From: Methylobacterium sp. J-067
GTDB taxonomy: Bacteria; Pseudomonadota; Alphaproteobacteria; Rhizobiales; Beijerinckiaceae
Reading direction: 5' to 3'
DNA: 64,000 nucleotides
Assembly: GCF_022829465.1 (NCBI RefSeq)
Contig: NZ_JAKSXZ010000081.1
Location: forward strand, 62,001 to 126,000
The notes under the pieces were generated by a model. The model had not been told where the DNA came from, made no database searches, and saw only the letters and a program-made list of their open reading frames with translations. A program made the translations under genes and the position numbers. Below are positions 18,032 to 26,355 of this stretch, piece after piece (positions within the stretch are counted from its first letter, which is position 1; each line of letters opens with the position of its first letter).

Positions 18032-18667
18032 ATGGCGCGCGCGAACCCCTTCCTGCTTCTTCTGGCCGTCCTGCCCCTGGCGGGCGCGGCCGTCGCGGCC
18101 CCGTCCGACGGCATGGGACGGCCCAGCCCCCGGTCCGCGCCCGAGAGACAAGAACCCGAGAAACCGGCGGCCAAGCCCGTTCCGAAGCCGCCGAGCCTCG
18201 ACGACCTGTTCGCCCGGCTGAAGGCCAGCGACGACCCGGCCGAGGCCAAGGGCATCGCCCGCCTGATCGAGCAGCGCCTCGACCGTTCCGGCAGTGCCAC
18301 CGTCGATCTCCTCACCGACCGGGCACGGCAGGCCATGACCGGCCGCGACTTCGCGCTGGCCGCCGAACTGATGGACCGGGCGACGGCCCTCGACCCGACC
18401 TGGTCCGAGGGATGGAACCGCCGGGCGACCGTGTTCTGGCTGCTCTCCGACAAAAGCGAGGCCCTGGCGGACCTGCAGCGGGCCCTGGTGCTGGAGCCGC
18501 GCCATTTCGAGGCGTGGTCGGCCATGGGCAAGATCTACGAATCGATGGACGACAAGGGCCGCGCGCTGGCCGCCTTCCGCCGGGCACTGGCGCTCTATCC
18601 GAAGATGGACAAGGTGCAGGACGCCGTGGACCGCCTCGCCCCCGACGTGGACGGCCGCGACCTGTGA
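18032..18667 (+). CDS. Periplasmic TPR-repeat protein
   Basis: A 211-residue protein with a signal peptide (hydrophobic run to about residue 23), a proline/lysine-rich linker and a C-terminal array of tetratricopeptide-like helices. Repeats are visible at DFALAAELMDRATALDPTW, DKSEALADLQRALVLEPRH and DKGRALAAFRRALALYPKM, 34 residues apart, as in canonical TPR. It is a protein-protein interaction scaffold, probably in the periplasm; the partner is unknown. The ATG at 18032 starts the signal peptide. It lies 31 bp upstream of an alpha/beta hydrolase gene and may share its message. Confidence 0.8.
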   Translation: MARANPFLLLLAVLPLAGAAVAAPSDGMGRPSPRSAPERQEPEKPAAKPVPKPPSLDDLFARLKASDDPAEAKGIARLIEQRLDRSGSATVDLLTDRARQAMTGRDFALAAELMDRATALDPTWSEGWNRRATVFWLLSDKSEALADLQRALVLEPRHFEAWSAMGKIYESMDDKGRALAAFRRALALYPKMDKVQDAVDRLAPDVDGRDL

Positions 18668-18698
18668 TCGCCCGCACCGGCGCCCCGGTGGGCCTGTG

Positions 18699-19709
18699 AT
18701 GGCGCGCGCCTCCGGTCTCCTGCTCGTCCTCCTCGCGTTGCCCTTCGCGGTGGCGGGGCTCGTCCTCGCCCTCGGGGCGGTGGCGAGCCTCGTCATCTCG
18801 CTGCGGGTCGGCGCCCTCTACCCGCCGGCCGGGCCGTTCGTGGACGTGCCCGGCGGGCGGCTCGCCACGATCCAGGCCGGGCCCGCCGACGGCAAGCCGG
18901 TGGTGCTGCTGCACGGGGCCTCGGCCAACGCTGCCGACCCGATGGGCGGCGTCGGGTATCTGCTGGCCGCGCGGGGGTTCCGCGTCATCGCCTTCGACCG
19001 GCCGGGCTTCGGATGGAGCGACCGCCCCCATGGCGGCGCCGACGCCGCGCCGCAGGCCCAGGCGACGCTGATCGCCGACGCCCTCGCGGCGATGGGGGTC
19101 GGCCCGGCCATCGTCCTCGGCCATTCCTGGGCGGGGGCGCTGGCCCTGGCCCTGGCCCTCGACCACCCGGAGCGGGTCGCGGGCCTCGTCCTCGCGGCAC
19201 CGGTCGGGATGCCGATGCCGGGGCCGATCACCCTGCCGTGGTACTGGCGCCTCGCGCTGAAGCCGCCGATCCTTTGGGTGCTGAGCCGGACGGTGGGGCC
19301 GCCCATCGCCCTGGCCTATCTCCGCGAGGCCGGGAACCGGGTGTTCAAGCCCGAGGAGCCGGTGCCCGGCTACATCGAGACCTCTCGCGCCGCCCTCGTC
19401 CTGCGGCCGCACACGCTGCTCGCCAACGTGCAGGACCTCGTGGGCCTGACGCCGAGCCTCGCCGCCATGAGCCCGCGCTACGGCACCCTGCACGTGCCGA
19501 CCACCGTCGTTTCCGGTGCGGCCGATCCAATCGTGCGGCCGGACCTGCAGGCCCAACCCCTGGCCCGCGCCATCCCCGGCGCCCGCCTCGTCCTGCTCAC
19601 GGGGCAGGGACACATGATCCACTACACCGCCCCGGAAGCCCTGGCCGGCGCGGTGTCCGACCTCGAGGCGACCATCCGGCGCGACGCAGTGCCTGCCGCG
19701 TTGCCGTGA
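18699..19709 (+). CDS. Alpha/beta hydrolase, membrane-anchored
   Basis: A 336-residue alpha/beta hydrolase. An N-terminal hydrophobic segment (residues 5-33) probably anchors it or acts as a signal. The catalytic fold is clear: oxyanion region VVLLHGASANA, then FDRPGFGWSDRP, nucleophile elbow LGHSWAG with the catalytic serine, acid in VVSGAADPIV and histidine in GQGHMIHY. Substrate is unknown; similar proteins are annotated as haloperoxidase/epoxide hydrolase-like or lipases. A GTG three bases upstream of the ATG at 18699 is an alternative start. Confidence 0.85.
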   Translation: MARASGLLLVLLALPFAVAGLVLALGAVASLVISLRVGALYPPAGPFVDVPGGRLATIQAGPADGKPVVLLHGASANAADPMGGVGYLLAARGFRVIAFDRPGFGWSDRPHGGADAAPQAQATLIADALAAMGVGPAIVLGHSWAGALALALALDHPERVAGLVLAAPVGMPMPGPITLPWYWRLALKPPILWVLSRTVGPPIALAYLREAGNRVFKPEEPVPGYIETSRAALVLRPHTLLANVQDLVGLTPSLAAMSPRYGTLHVPTTVVSGAADPIVRPDLQAQPLARAIPGARLVLLTGQGHMIHYTAPEALAGAVSDLEATIRRDAVPAALP

Positions 19710-19729
19710 ACCTCTTGCGCCGCCAATTG

Positions 19730-19741
19730 TTGTAGCTACAA
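19730..19741. promoter_or_regulatory. Palindromic operator candidate of brnTA
   Basis: TTGTAGCTACAA is a perfect 12-bp palindrome lying 8 bp upstream of the brnT ATG. BrnA antitoxins are ribbon-helix-helix proteins that autoregulate their operon through short inverted repeats, so this is the obvious candidate site. It stands out as AT-richer than its surroundings. Confidence 0.55.
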
Positions 19742-19748
19742 TAATGGC

Positions 19749-20036
19749 ATGACGGCGATGGTTTGGGATGAGGCGAAGCGGGCCAGGAACCTCCTCCCGG
19801 AGCCAGATGGTCACGGCCTCGATTTCGCCGATGCCCGTGACCGGTTCGAGTGGGAGACGGCTGTCATCCTGCCGACCCGTGCAAGCCGAACGGGCACGCC
19901 GAGACTCAAGGCCATCGGCTTCCTCGACGATGCGCTCGTGACGCTCGTCTTCAGCCCGCTGGGAACCGAGGCGATCTCGGCCATCAGCCTCCGCCCTGCC
20001 AGCCGCATGGAGAGGAAGATCTATGACGAAGCGTAA
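19749..20036 (+). CDS. brnT: BrnT family toxin
   Basis: A 95-residue type II toxin of the BrnT family, a RelE-fold ribonuclease that cleaves RNA and stops growth. The family pattern is visible: an N-terminal WDEAKRARNL, a DRFEWETAV turn, and the C-terminal LVFSPLGTEAISAISLRPAS followed by MERKIYDE, matching the usual RxISxRxAxxxExxxY ending with some divergence. A palindrome lies just upstream. It overlaps brnA by 14 nt in a different frame, the usual toxin-first order. Confidence 0.85.
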   Translation: MTAMVWDEAKRARNLLPEPDGHGLDFADARDRFEWETAVILPTRASRTGTPRLKAIGFLDDALVTLVFSPLGTEAISAISLRPASRMERKIYDEA

Positions 20037-20334
20037 GGCGCCCCCGATCTCCGATGCCGAGGAAGCTCGCATCCAGGCGATGATCGCCCGCGACCCCGAC
20101 AGCCCGGACGCGACCCCGGAGGAGGCGACGCAGGCCAAGCCCGCCTCGGAGGTGCTGGACCCCGCTCTGCTGGCGCGGCTCGGCCGCCGGGGGCGGCCGC
20201 GATCCGAGGCCAGCAAGGTGCTCGTCTCGCTCCGCCTGCCCCCCGGCGTGGTCGAGGGCTACCGAGCCACCGGCCCCGGCTGGCAGGTCCGCATGGCCGA
20301 GGTGCTGGCCGCCGGGCTCCGGAACCGGGCTTAA
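20023..20334 (+). CDS. brnA: BrnA family antitoxin
   Basis: A 103-residue BrnA antitoxin. The N-terminal part, SDAEEARIQAMIARDPDSPD, wraps the toxin, and the C-terminal part, KVLVSLRLPPGVVEGYRATGPGWQVRM, is a ribbon-helix-helix DNA-binding domain that should repress the operon. The start overlaps the end of brnT. The antitoxin gene ends 5 bp before the convergent pyruvate kinase gene, with no terminator visible between them. Confidence 0.87.
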   Translation: MTKRKAPPISDAEEARIQAMIARDPDSPDATPEEATQAKPASEVLDPALLARLGRRGRPRSEASKVLVSLRLPPGVVEGYRATGPGWQVRMAEVLAAGLRNRA

Positions 20335-20338
20335 GCCC

Positions 20339-21775
20339 TCACGCCTTCTCGGCGTGCTCCCGCGTGATGAAGGTGAGGCGCACGAGGTTCGTGGCGCCCG
20401 GCGTGCCGAAGGGCAGGCCGGCGACGACGATGATCCGGTCGCCCACCGCCGCGAATTTTTCACGAACGGCGAACTTGGCGGCGCGGAATGACATGTCGTC
20501 CACGTCGCTCGCATCCTTCGTTACGATGGGGTGGACGCCCCAGGCGATGGCCAGCCGCCGCGCCGTTTCGCGGCGGGGCGTCAGGGCGATCACCGAGGCG
20601 TTCGGGCGCTCGCGGGTCAGGCGCAGCACCGTCGATCCGGAATTCGTCCAGGCCATGATCGACCGCAGATCCAGGGCGTCGACCATCTGGTGCGCGGCCG
20701 CCGCGATGGCGTCGGCGGCGGTGTGGTCGGGCGTGTCCTTCTGCGCGCGGATGATCGACCAGTAGAGCGCGTCGCGCTCCACCTGCTCGGCGATCCGGCT
20801 CATCGTCGTCACCGCCTCGATGGGGAAGGCGCCGGCCGCGCTCTCGGCCGAGAGCATCACCGCATCCGCGCCCTCGTAGACGGCGGTCGCCACGTCCGAG
20901 ACCTCGGCGCGGGTCGGGACCGGCGCGGTGATCATCGATTCCAGCATCTGCGTCGCGACGACCACCGGCTTGCCGGAGCGGCGCGCCCCCCGGGTGAGGC
21001 GCTTCTGCACCCCCGGCACCTGTTCGAGGGGCATCTCGACGCCGAGGTCGCCGCGGGCGACCATCAGCCCGTCCGAGACCTCGATGATCTCGTCGAGCCG
21101 CGCCAGGGCCTGCGGCTTTTCGATCTTGGCCATCACCAGGGCGCGCCCGGCGCAGACCTTCTTCACCTCGGCCACGTCCTCGGGCCGCTGCACGAAGGAC
21201 ACCGCGATCCAGTCGGCCCCGGCATTGAGCCCGGCTTCGAGGTCCAGGCGGTCCTTCTCGGTCATGGCCGGCACCGGCAGGACCGTGTGCGGCAGGGACA
21301 CGCCCTTCTTGTTCGAGATGCGCCCGCCGACCTCGACGCGGGTCACGGCGCGGTCGCCCGTGGTCTTCAGCACGGTGAGGCGCAGCTTGCCGTCATCGAG
21401 CAGGATCGCGTGGCCCGGCTCCAGGGCCTGCAGGATCTCCGGGTGGGGCAGGTGGCAGCGGCCGATGTCGCCCGGCGTGGTGTCGCCGTCGAGGACGAAG
21501 GTCGCGCCCTTCTCCAGGATCGCCGCGCCCTCGGCGAAGACGCCGAGCCGCAGCTTAGGCCCCTGGAGATCGACGAGGATGCCGATCGGCCGCTTGGCTT
21601 CGCGCTCGATGGCCCGGATCACCTCGACCTTTTCGGGCAGCTTCTCCCGCGAGAGGTGGCTCATGTTGAGGCGGAAGACGTCGGCGCCGGCCCGGAACAG
21701 CCGCTCGATCATCTCCGGCGTGTCGGATGCGGGGCCGAGGGTCGCGACGATCTTGGTGCGACGGGAACGTTTCAA
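20339..21775 (-). CDS. pyk: Pyruvate kinase
   Basis: A 478-residue pyruvate kinase that makes pyruvate and ATP from phosphoenolpyruvate and ADP. The start MKRSRRTKIVATLGPASDT is typical. KIEKPQALARLDEII carries the catalytic lysine and MVARGDLGVEMPLEQVP the metal-binding acidic residues; the C-terminal allosteric domain is complete. It is transcribed alone on the minus strand and is convergent with brnTA. In a serine-cycle methylotroph this step competes with PEP carboxylase for phosphoenolpyruvate. Confidence 0.96.
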   Translation of the reverse strand: MKRSRRTKIVATLGPASDTPEMIERLFRAGADVFRLNMSHLSREKLPEKVEVIRAIEREAKRPIGILVDLQGPKLRLGVFAEGAAILEKGATFVLDGDTTPGDIGRCHLPHPEILQALEPGHAILLDDGKLRLTVLKTTGDRAVTRVEVGGRISNKKGVSLPHTVLPVPAMTEKDRLDLEAGLNAGADWIAVSFVQRPEDVAEVKKVCAGRALVMAKIEKPQALARLDEIIEVSDGLMVARGDLGVEMPLEQVPGVQKRLTRGARRSGKPVVVATQMLESMITAPVPTRAEVSDVATAVYEGADAVMLSAESAAGAFPIEAVTTMSRIAEQVERDALYWSIIRAQKDTPDHTAADAIAAAAHQMVDALDLRSIMAWTNSGSTVLRLTRERPNASVIALTPRRETARRLAIAWGVHPIVTKDASDVDDMSFRAAKFAVREKFAAVGDRIIVVAGLPFGTPGATNLVRLTFITREHAEKA

Positions 21776-22013
21776 AACGGCGGCCCTCCCGGACTCGTCT
21801 CGGCCGCCCGCGGCGACCCCTTGGTCCGTTCCGGCGGTCTGAGCATCGGCCGCGCCACGCCGTCAAGCCGCGGCGTCTTCCCGGCACGAAAAGCTACCCA
21901 CAGATCCTTTGGTCGCAGCCCGGAACGCTGCCCGGGGCGTGAGGTTGCCGAAGGGCCGGGCAGGTACCGCCCAAGGCGTAAGCGTTCCTGAGTAATCGAG
22001 TAGCAGACCACCA

Positions 22014-22769
22014 ATGGAATTTCCCCGCGACGACCGTGAGCATCCGCAAGCCCAGGCTTTGCGAGCGTTCATCCAAGATCCGCCGTTTCCCTGCGTCGGG
22101 GCGAAATCGGCGCTGTCTCGCGGAAAATTGAGGATCGTCGTCGCACGCGACATCCGATCCGGGTGGGACGACATGCGGATTTACCCCGCACTTCTGTCGT
22201 TCATTGCCAGCTATCGGGAGGCGCCGGACCTGTTCCAGAGCTTCGCCGTGGTGTTCGAAGAGCCCGAGCGGCTCTCCGAGGAGGCGTTCGAGACCTGCCT
22301 GTGGCAACGGGCGCAATCGCTGTCGGACAAGGATTCCTGGCTCGGCCAGCCCCATGACGGGCGCGTCGCCACCGATCCGGACAACCCGCATTTCTCCCTG
22401 AGCTTCGGCGGTGAAGCCTTCTTCGTCGTCGGCCTGCATCCCAACGCGAGCCGCCCGGCCCGGCGGTTCCCCTCGCCGGTCATGGTGTTCAATCTGCACG
22501 CGCAGTTCGAGCGGCTTCGCAACGAGGGCCGCTATGAGAAGTTGCGCGCCTCGATCCTGCAGCGCGACGAGGCTCTGGCCGGCAGCATCAACCCGATGCT
22601 CTCCCGCCACGGCGAGACCTCCGAGGCGCGCCAGTACAGCGGGCGGCAGGTCGGCCCGGAATGGCAATGCCCCTTCACCCCGCGCGCGGAGCGCGCCCCG
22701 GCGGACCTCGCCAAGATGCGGGAATCGATCCACCCGTTCGATCTCCCCCTGATCGGAAGCGGCGCGTGA
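22014..22769 (+). CDS. YqcI/YcgG (GntA-like) haem-dependent N-hydroxylase family protein
   Basis: A 251-residue YqcI/YcgG family protein. Family blocks are PPFPCVGAKSAL near the N-terminus, FFVVGLHPNASRPARRF in the middle, and NPMLSRHGETSEARQYSGRQ followed by WQCPF at the C-terminus. One characterised member, GntA of guanitoxin synthesis, is a haem enzyme that N-hydroxylates a guanidino group, and database annotations now extend that name to the family. Here only the family is certain. Its stop overlaps the start of a DUF1989 gene by 4 nt, so the two products probably act together. Confidence 0.82.
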   Translation: MEFPRDDREHPQAQALRAFIQDPPFPCVGAKSALSRGKLRIVVARDIRSGWDDMRIYPALLSFIASYREAPDLFQSFAVVFEEPERLSEEAFETCLWQRAQSLSDKDSWLGQPHDGRVATDPDNPHFSLSFGGEAFFVVGLHPNASRPARRFPSPVMVFNLHAQFERLRNEGRYEKLRASILQRDEALAGSINPMLSRHGETSEARQYSGRQVGPEWQCPFTPRAERAPADLAKMRESIHPFDLPLIGSGA

Positions 22770-23404
22770 CCCAGATGGTGGGCACGGGGACCGGAGGGAC
22801 GGACGTGAGCGGCGAGCACCATGAGATTTCACCGCGCTCCGGCGTGGCCTTCACCCTGAACAAGGGCGATAGGCTGACGGTGATCGACCCGCGCGGCGAG
22901 CAGGTCGCCGACCTCGTGGCCTTCAACCGGCACGATCTGGACGAGGTGATCTCGAACGGCCGCACCCTCGACTACGCGAGCAAGATCTACCTCACGACCG
23001 GCGATCCGCTCTATTCGAACCGCTCGAACGTGCTCCTGCGGATCGTGGAGGACACGGTGGGGCGGCACGATTTCCTGCTCACGCCCTGCTCGGCGGACAC
23101 GTTCCGCATCATCTACGGCGACACGAACCCGCATCGCGGCTGCTTCGGCAACCTCGCGGCGGCGCTCGACCCCTACGGCATCGCGCCGGATCGCATCCCG
23201 GTGGCGTTCAACTGCTTCATGAACGTGCCCGTGGACGGCACGACGGGCGCCCTGACCGTCGAACCGCCCCTCAGCAAGGCGGGGGACCATATCGCGTTCG
23301 TGGCGGAGGCCGACCTCATCGTCGGCCTCACCGCCTGCTCCGCGCTGCAATCGAACAATGGCAGCTTCAAGCCGATCCATTACCGGATCGACCCGGCCGG
23401 CTGA
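22766..23404 (+). CDS. DUF1989 (urea carboxylase-associated family) protein
   Basis: A 212-residue protein of the DUF1989 family. The conserved set is visible: FTLNKGDRLTVIDPRGEQVADL, LLTPCSADTF, HRGCFGNL, FNCFMNVPVDGTTG and GLTACSA. The cysteines and histidine in these blocks are probable zinc ligands by analogy. Members next to urea or guanidine carboxylase include CgdA/CgdB, which deiminate carboxyguanidine; single-copy members elsewhere are uncharacterised. The GTG at 22766 forms a GTGA overlap with the upstream haem N-hydroxylase family gene; the ATG at 22775 is an alternative start. Confidence 0.85.
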   Translation: MTQMVGTGTGGTDVSGEHHEISPRSGVAFTLNKGDRLTVIDPRGEQVADLVAFNRHDLDEVISNGRTLDYASKIYLTTGDPLYSNRSNVLLRIVEDTVGRHDFLLTPCSADTFRIIYGDTNPHRGCFGNLAAALDPYGIAPDRIPVAFNCFMNVPVDGTTGALTVEPPLSKAGDHIAFVAEADLIVGLTACSALQSNNGSFKPIHYRIDPAG

Positions 23405-23407
23405 GGA

Positions 23408-23953
23408 TCAGGTCCGCGCGTAGGTGCCGATCAGGCCGCCCTTCGCGAGGACCTTGTCCCGCATCGCATCGACCAGCGCCTCGCGGCCGGAGCCTTCCTC
23501 CAGGTCAAGGCGCTGCGACAGCGCGTAGACCTGGAACAGGTATTCGTGGTTGCCGTGACCGGTGGGCGGGTCCGGCGGCAGCCAGCCGGTCTTCATGAAG
23601 CTGTTCTTGCCGAAGGTCGGGCCGGTGGCGCCCTCCGGGAGGGACGCGGCGGGGTCGAGGTTCCAGGCGAGGAGGTGGACGAGAGGGCGCGGCGTCGGGC
23701 TGCCGGCATCCTCCACGATCACCACGACGGACACGGCGCCCGTGGGCAGGCCGTCCCATGACAAGGGCGGCGAGACGCCCTCGCCATCGGCGGTGAAGCG
23801 CGGTGGCAGGGCGGCGCGGTCGGCGAAGGCATCGCTGCCGACGCGGATGGTCTCCGCCACGCCGGGGAATTCGGAGAGGTAGGTGGTTCCGTCGAGACCG
23901 GCCTTCAGGCCCGACAGGGCCTCGCCCAGCACGCGGGGCATCTTCTCAAGCAT
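23408..23953 (-). CDS. YbhB/YbcL family Raf kinase inhibitor-like (PEBP) protein
   Basis: A 181-residue phosphatidylethanolamine-binding-protein fold of the bacterial YbhB/YbcL type. The ligand-site motifs are VIVEDAGSPTPRPLVHLLAWNLD and, later, GHGNHEYLFQVYALSQRLDL. There is no signal peptide, so it is cytoplasmic. Bacterial members bind small anions, and their biological role is largely unknown. It is convergent with the DUF1989 gene, with only 3 bp between stops, and lies 46 bp downstream of ubiG on the same strand. Confidence 0.9.
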   Translation of the reverse strand: MLEKMPRVLGEALSGLKAGLDGTTYLSEFPGVAETIRVGSDAFADRAALPPRFTADGEGVSPPLSWDGLPTGAVSVVVIVEDAGSPTPRPLVHLLAWNLDPAASLPEGATGPTFGKNSFMKTGWLPPDPPTGHGNHEYLFQVYALSQRLDLEEGSGREALVDAMRDKVLAKGGLIGTYART

Positions 23954-23999
23954 CGGGCACTCCTTCTGTCGCCGGTCAACGACGGAAGGGTCCCACGGT

Positions 24000-24755
24000 T
24001 CAAGCGGGGCGGGCGGCGCTCAGCATGTAGTTCACCGCCGTGTCGCGCCCCATGCGCCAGCCGTCGGTCAGCGGGTTGTAGACGACGCCGGTCGTGTCGG
24101 TGACGTCGAGACCCCCGGAGCGGATCGCGGCCGCGAGTTCGTCCGGCTTCACGAATTTCTCCCAGTTGTGCGTGCCCTTCGGCAGCCAGCCAAGGACGTA
24201 TTCCGCCCCGACGATGGCGAGCGCGAAGGAGCGCATCGTGCGGTTGAGGGTGGCGGCGAAAAGCAGCCCGCCGGGCTTCACCGCCGCGCAGGCGCTGCGC
24301 ACGAAGGCCGGCATGTCGGAGACGTGCTCGACCACTTCCATGATGAGCACGGCGTCGAACGTCTCGCCGGCGGCGACGATCTCCTCGATGGTCCGCGCCC
24401 GGTAATCCACCGGCACGCCCGCCGCCTCGGCATGGGCGCGGGCGACGGCGAGGTTGCGCTCGGCCGGGTCGAGCCCCGTCACGGTGGCGCCGAGCCGGGC
24501 CAGGGGCTCGGACAGGACGCCGCCGCCGCAGCCGACATCGCAGATCGTCAGGCCATCGAGGGCGAAGGGCACCGCCGGGTCGCGGCCGTGATGGCGGCAC
24601 AGGGCGTCGCGGATGTAGCCGACGCGCACGGGATTGAAGCGGTGCAGCACCCGCATCGGCCCGGCCTCGTCCCACCACGTGGCGGCCATGGCGTCGAACC
24701 GCGCGACCTCCTCCCGGTCCACGAACCCGCCCTTGCCTTCACCCGCCGAGACCAT
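24000..24755 (-). CDS. ubiG: Ubiquinone biosynthesis O-methyltransferase UbiG
   Basis: A 251-residue class I SAM methyltransferase that performs both O-methylations in ubiquinone synthesis. Diagnostic segments are VARFDAMAATWWDEAGPMRVLHRFNPVR, the SAM loop DVGCGGGVLSEPLARLGA, LIMEVVEHVSDMPAF and GAEYVLGWLPKGTHNWEKF. The ATG at 24755 gives the normal length. It is divergent from lysC, 222 bp away, as in many alphaproteobacteria. Confidence 0.95.
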   Translation of the reverse strand: MVSAGEGKGGFVDREEVARFDAMAATWWDEAGPMRVLHRFNPVRVGYIRDALCRHHGRDPAVPFALDGLTICDVGCGGGVLSEPLARLGATVTGLDPAERNLAVARAHAEAAGVPVDYRARTIEEIVAAGETFDAVLIMEVVEHVSDMPAFVRSACAAVKPGGLLFAATLNRTMRSFALAIVGAEYVLGWLPKGTHNWEKFVKPDELAAAIRSGGLDVTDTTGVVYNPLTDGWRMGRDTAVNYMLSAARPA

Positions 24756-24977
24756 GCCGCTTCACCTCAAGGACCCTCCCGCGACCTCCACCCCATCCCG
24801 CGCCCGAGCGCAAGACGCCGGGCCTGCGGCGCGGCCTCGCGGGCGGGGGCCATGCTTGACCGGCAATTGACAGTGCAGGCAGGCCCGAGTACCCGCGAAA
24901 CCCGTCCGGGGGCGGGCCCTGGCCGGTCTTCGGCGGGATGCCCGCTCCGGCTGCACGGGCTTGGAAACGTTCGAAGA

Positions 24978-26213
24978 ATGCCCCGTCTGGTAATGAAGTT
25001 CGGCGGTACGTCCGTCGCCAACGTCGAGCGCATCCGCAACGTCGCGCGCCATGTCGCCCGCGAGGTCGCTGCCGGCTACGAGGTCGCCGTCATCGTCTCG
25101 GCGATGTCCGGCAAGACCAACGAGCTGATCGACTGGGTGAAGGACGCGAACGCCCTCTACGACACCGCCGAGTACGACGCCGTCGTCGCCTCCGGCGAAC
25201 TCGTGACCGCCGGCCTCCTCGCCATCGCCCTGCGAAAGGAGGGCATCGCGGCCCGCTCCTGGCAGGGCTGGCAGATCCCGGTCCTCACCTCGGACGCGCA
25301 CGGATCCGCGCGCATCGCCGACATCCCCTCCGCCAACCTCGACGCCGGGTTCGCGCGGGGCGAGGTCGCGGTGATCGCCGGCTTCCAGGGCATCCACCCC
25401 GAGAGCGGCCGGGTGACGACCCTCGGGCGCGGCGGCTCGGACACCTCGGCCGTGGCGATCGCGGCGGCCATCGGGGCCGAGCGCTGCGACATCTATACCG
25501 ACGTGGACGGCGTCTACACGACCGACCCCCGCGTCGTGCCGAAGGCCCGGCGCATGGAGCGCGTGACCTTCGAGGAAATGCTGGAGATGGCCTCGCTGGG
25601 CGCCAAGGTGCTGCAGGTTCGCTCCGTCGAACTCGCGATGGTGCACCGGGTGCCGACCACCGTCCGTTCCTCCTTCGACCCGCCGGACGCCGCGCGCCCG
25701 GGTACCCTTATCTGCGACGAGGACGACATCGTGGAACAGCAGATCATCACCGGGATCGCGTTTTCCCGGGACGAGGCGCAGATCACCCTGCGCCGCGTCA
25801 AGGACAGCCCCGGCGTCGCCGCCGCGATCTTCGGGCCGCTGGCCGATGCCAACATCAACGTCGACATGATCATCCAGACGGTCTCGGGCGACCAGTCGAC
25901 CACCGACATGACCTTCACGGTGCCCTCCGCCGAGTACGAGCGCGCCCGCGCCATCCTCGATCAGGCCCGCGAACATATTGGTTATGCGCAGATCGAGGGC
26001 GCCACGGACGTGGTCAAGGTCTCGGCCATCGGCGTCGGAATGCGCAGCCATGCCGGCGTCGCCGCCAAGGCATTCCGAGCGCTCGCGGCCAAGGGCATCA
26101 ACATCCGCGCGATCACCACCTCCGAGATCAAGTTCTCGGTCCTGATCGACGCCGCCTACACAGAGCTTGCGGTGCGCACGCTCCACTCGCTCTACGGGCT
26201 CGACCAAGCCTGA
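24978..26213 (+). CDS. lysC: Aspartate kinase
   Basis: A 411-residue aspartokinase for the first step of the aspartate family pathway, feeding asd. It starts MPRLVMKFGGTSVANVERIR, has the kinase motif GRGGSDTSAVAIAAAI, and carries two C-terminal ACT domains (ITGIAFSRDEAQITLRRV, then VKVSAIGVGMRSHAG), which predict feedback control by lysine and/or threonine. An internal alternative start for a beta-type subunit is possible, as in other aspartokinases of this class, but is not proven here. A strong hairpin follows 48 bp after the stop, before ptsP. Confidence 0.95.
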   Translation: MPRLVMKFGGTSVANVERIRNVARHVAREVAAGYEVAVIVSAMSGKTNELIDWVKDANALYDTAEYDAVVASGELVTAGLLAIALRKEGIAARSWQGWQIPVLTSDAHGSARIADIPSANLDAGFARGEVAVIAGFQGIHPESGRVTTLGRGGSDTSAVAIAAAIGAERCDIYTDVDGVYTTDPRVVPKARRMERVTFEEMLEMASLGAKVLQVRSVELAMVHRVPTTVRSSFDPPDAARPGTLICDEDDIVEQQIITGIAFSRDEAQITLRRVKDSPGVAAAIFGPLADANINVDMIIQTVSGDQSTTDMTFTVPSAEYERARAILDQAREHIGYAQIEGATDVVKVSAIGVGMRSHAGVAAKAFRALAAKGINIRAITTSEIKFSVLIDAAYTELAVRTLHSLYGLDQA

Positions 26214-26261
26214 GGCGCGAGGGCCGCCGGCCTTTGATAAGCCGTGCTTTGATGAACTAAA

Positions 26262-26291
26262 CGCCCCGGGACGGATTGCCGTCCCGGGGCG
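26262..26291 (+). terminator. Hairpin between lysC and ptsP
   Basis: CGCCCCGGGAC (26262-26272) pairs perfectly with GTCCCGGGGCG (26281-26291) over an 8-nt loop. The 11-bp GC stem lies 48 nt after the lysC stop and 65 nt before the ptsP ATG; no U-tract follows. It is probably a lysC terminator or attenuator. Confidence 0.65.
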
Positions 26292-26355
26292 ATTGGCGCC
26301 AAGGTTGCAGGGGGCCGACGCCACGGCCGCCCGCCGACGCTGGAACGACGATACG

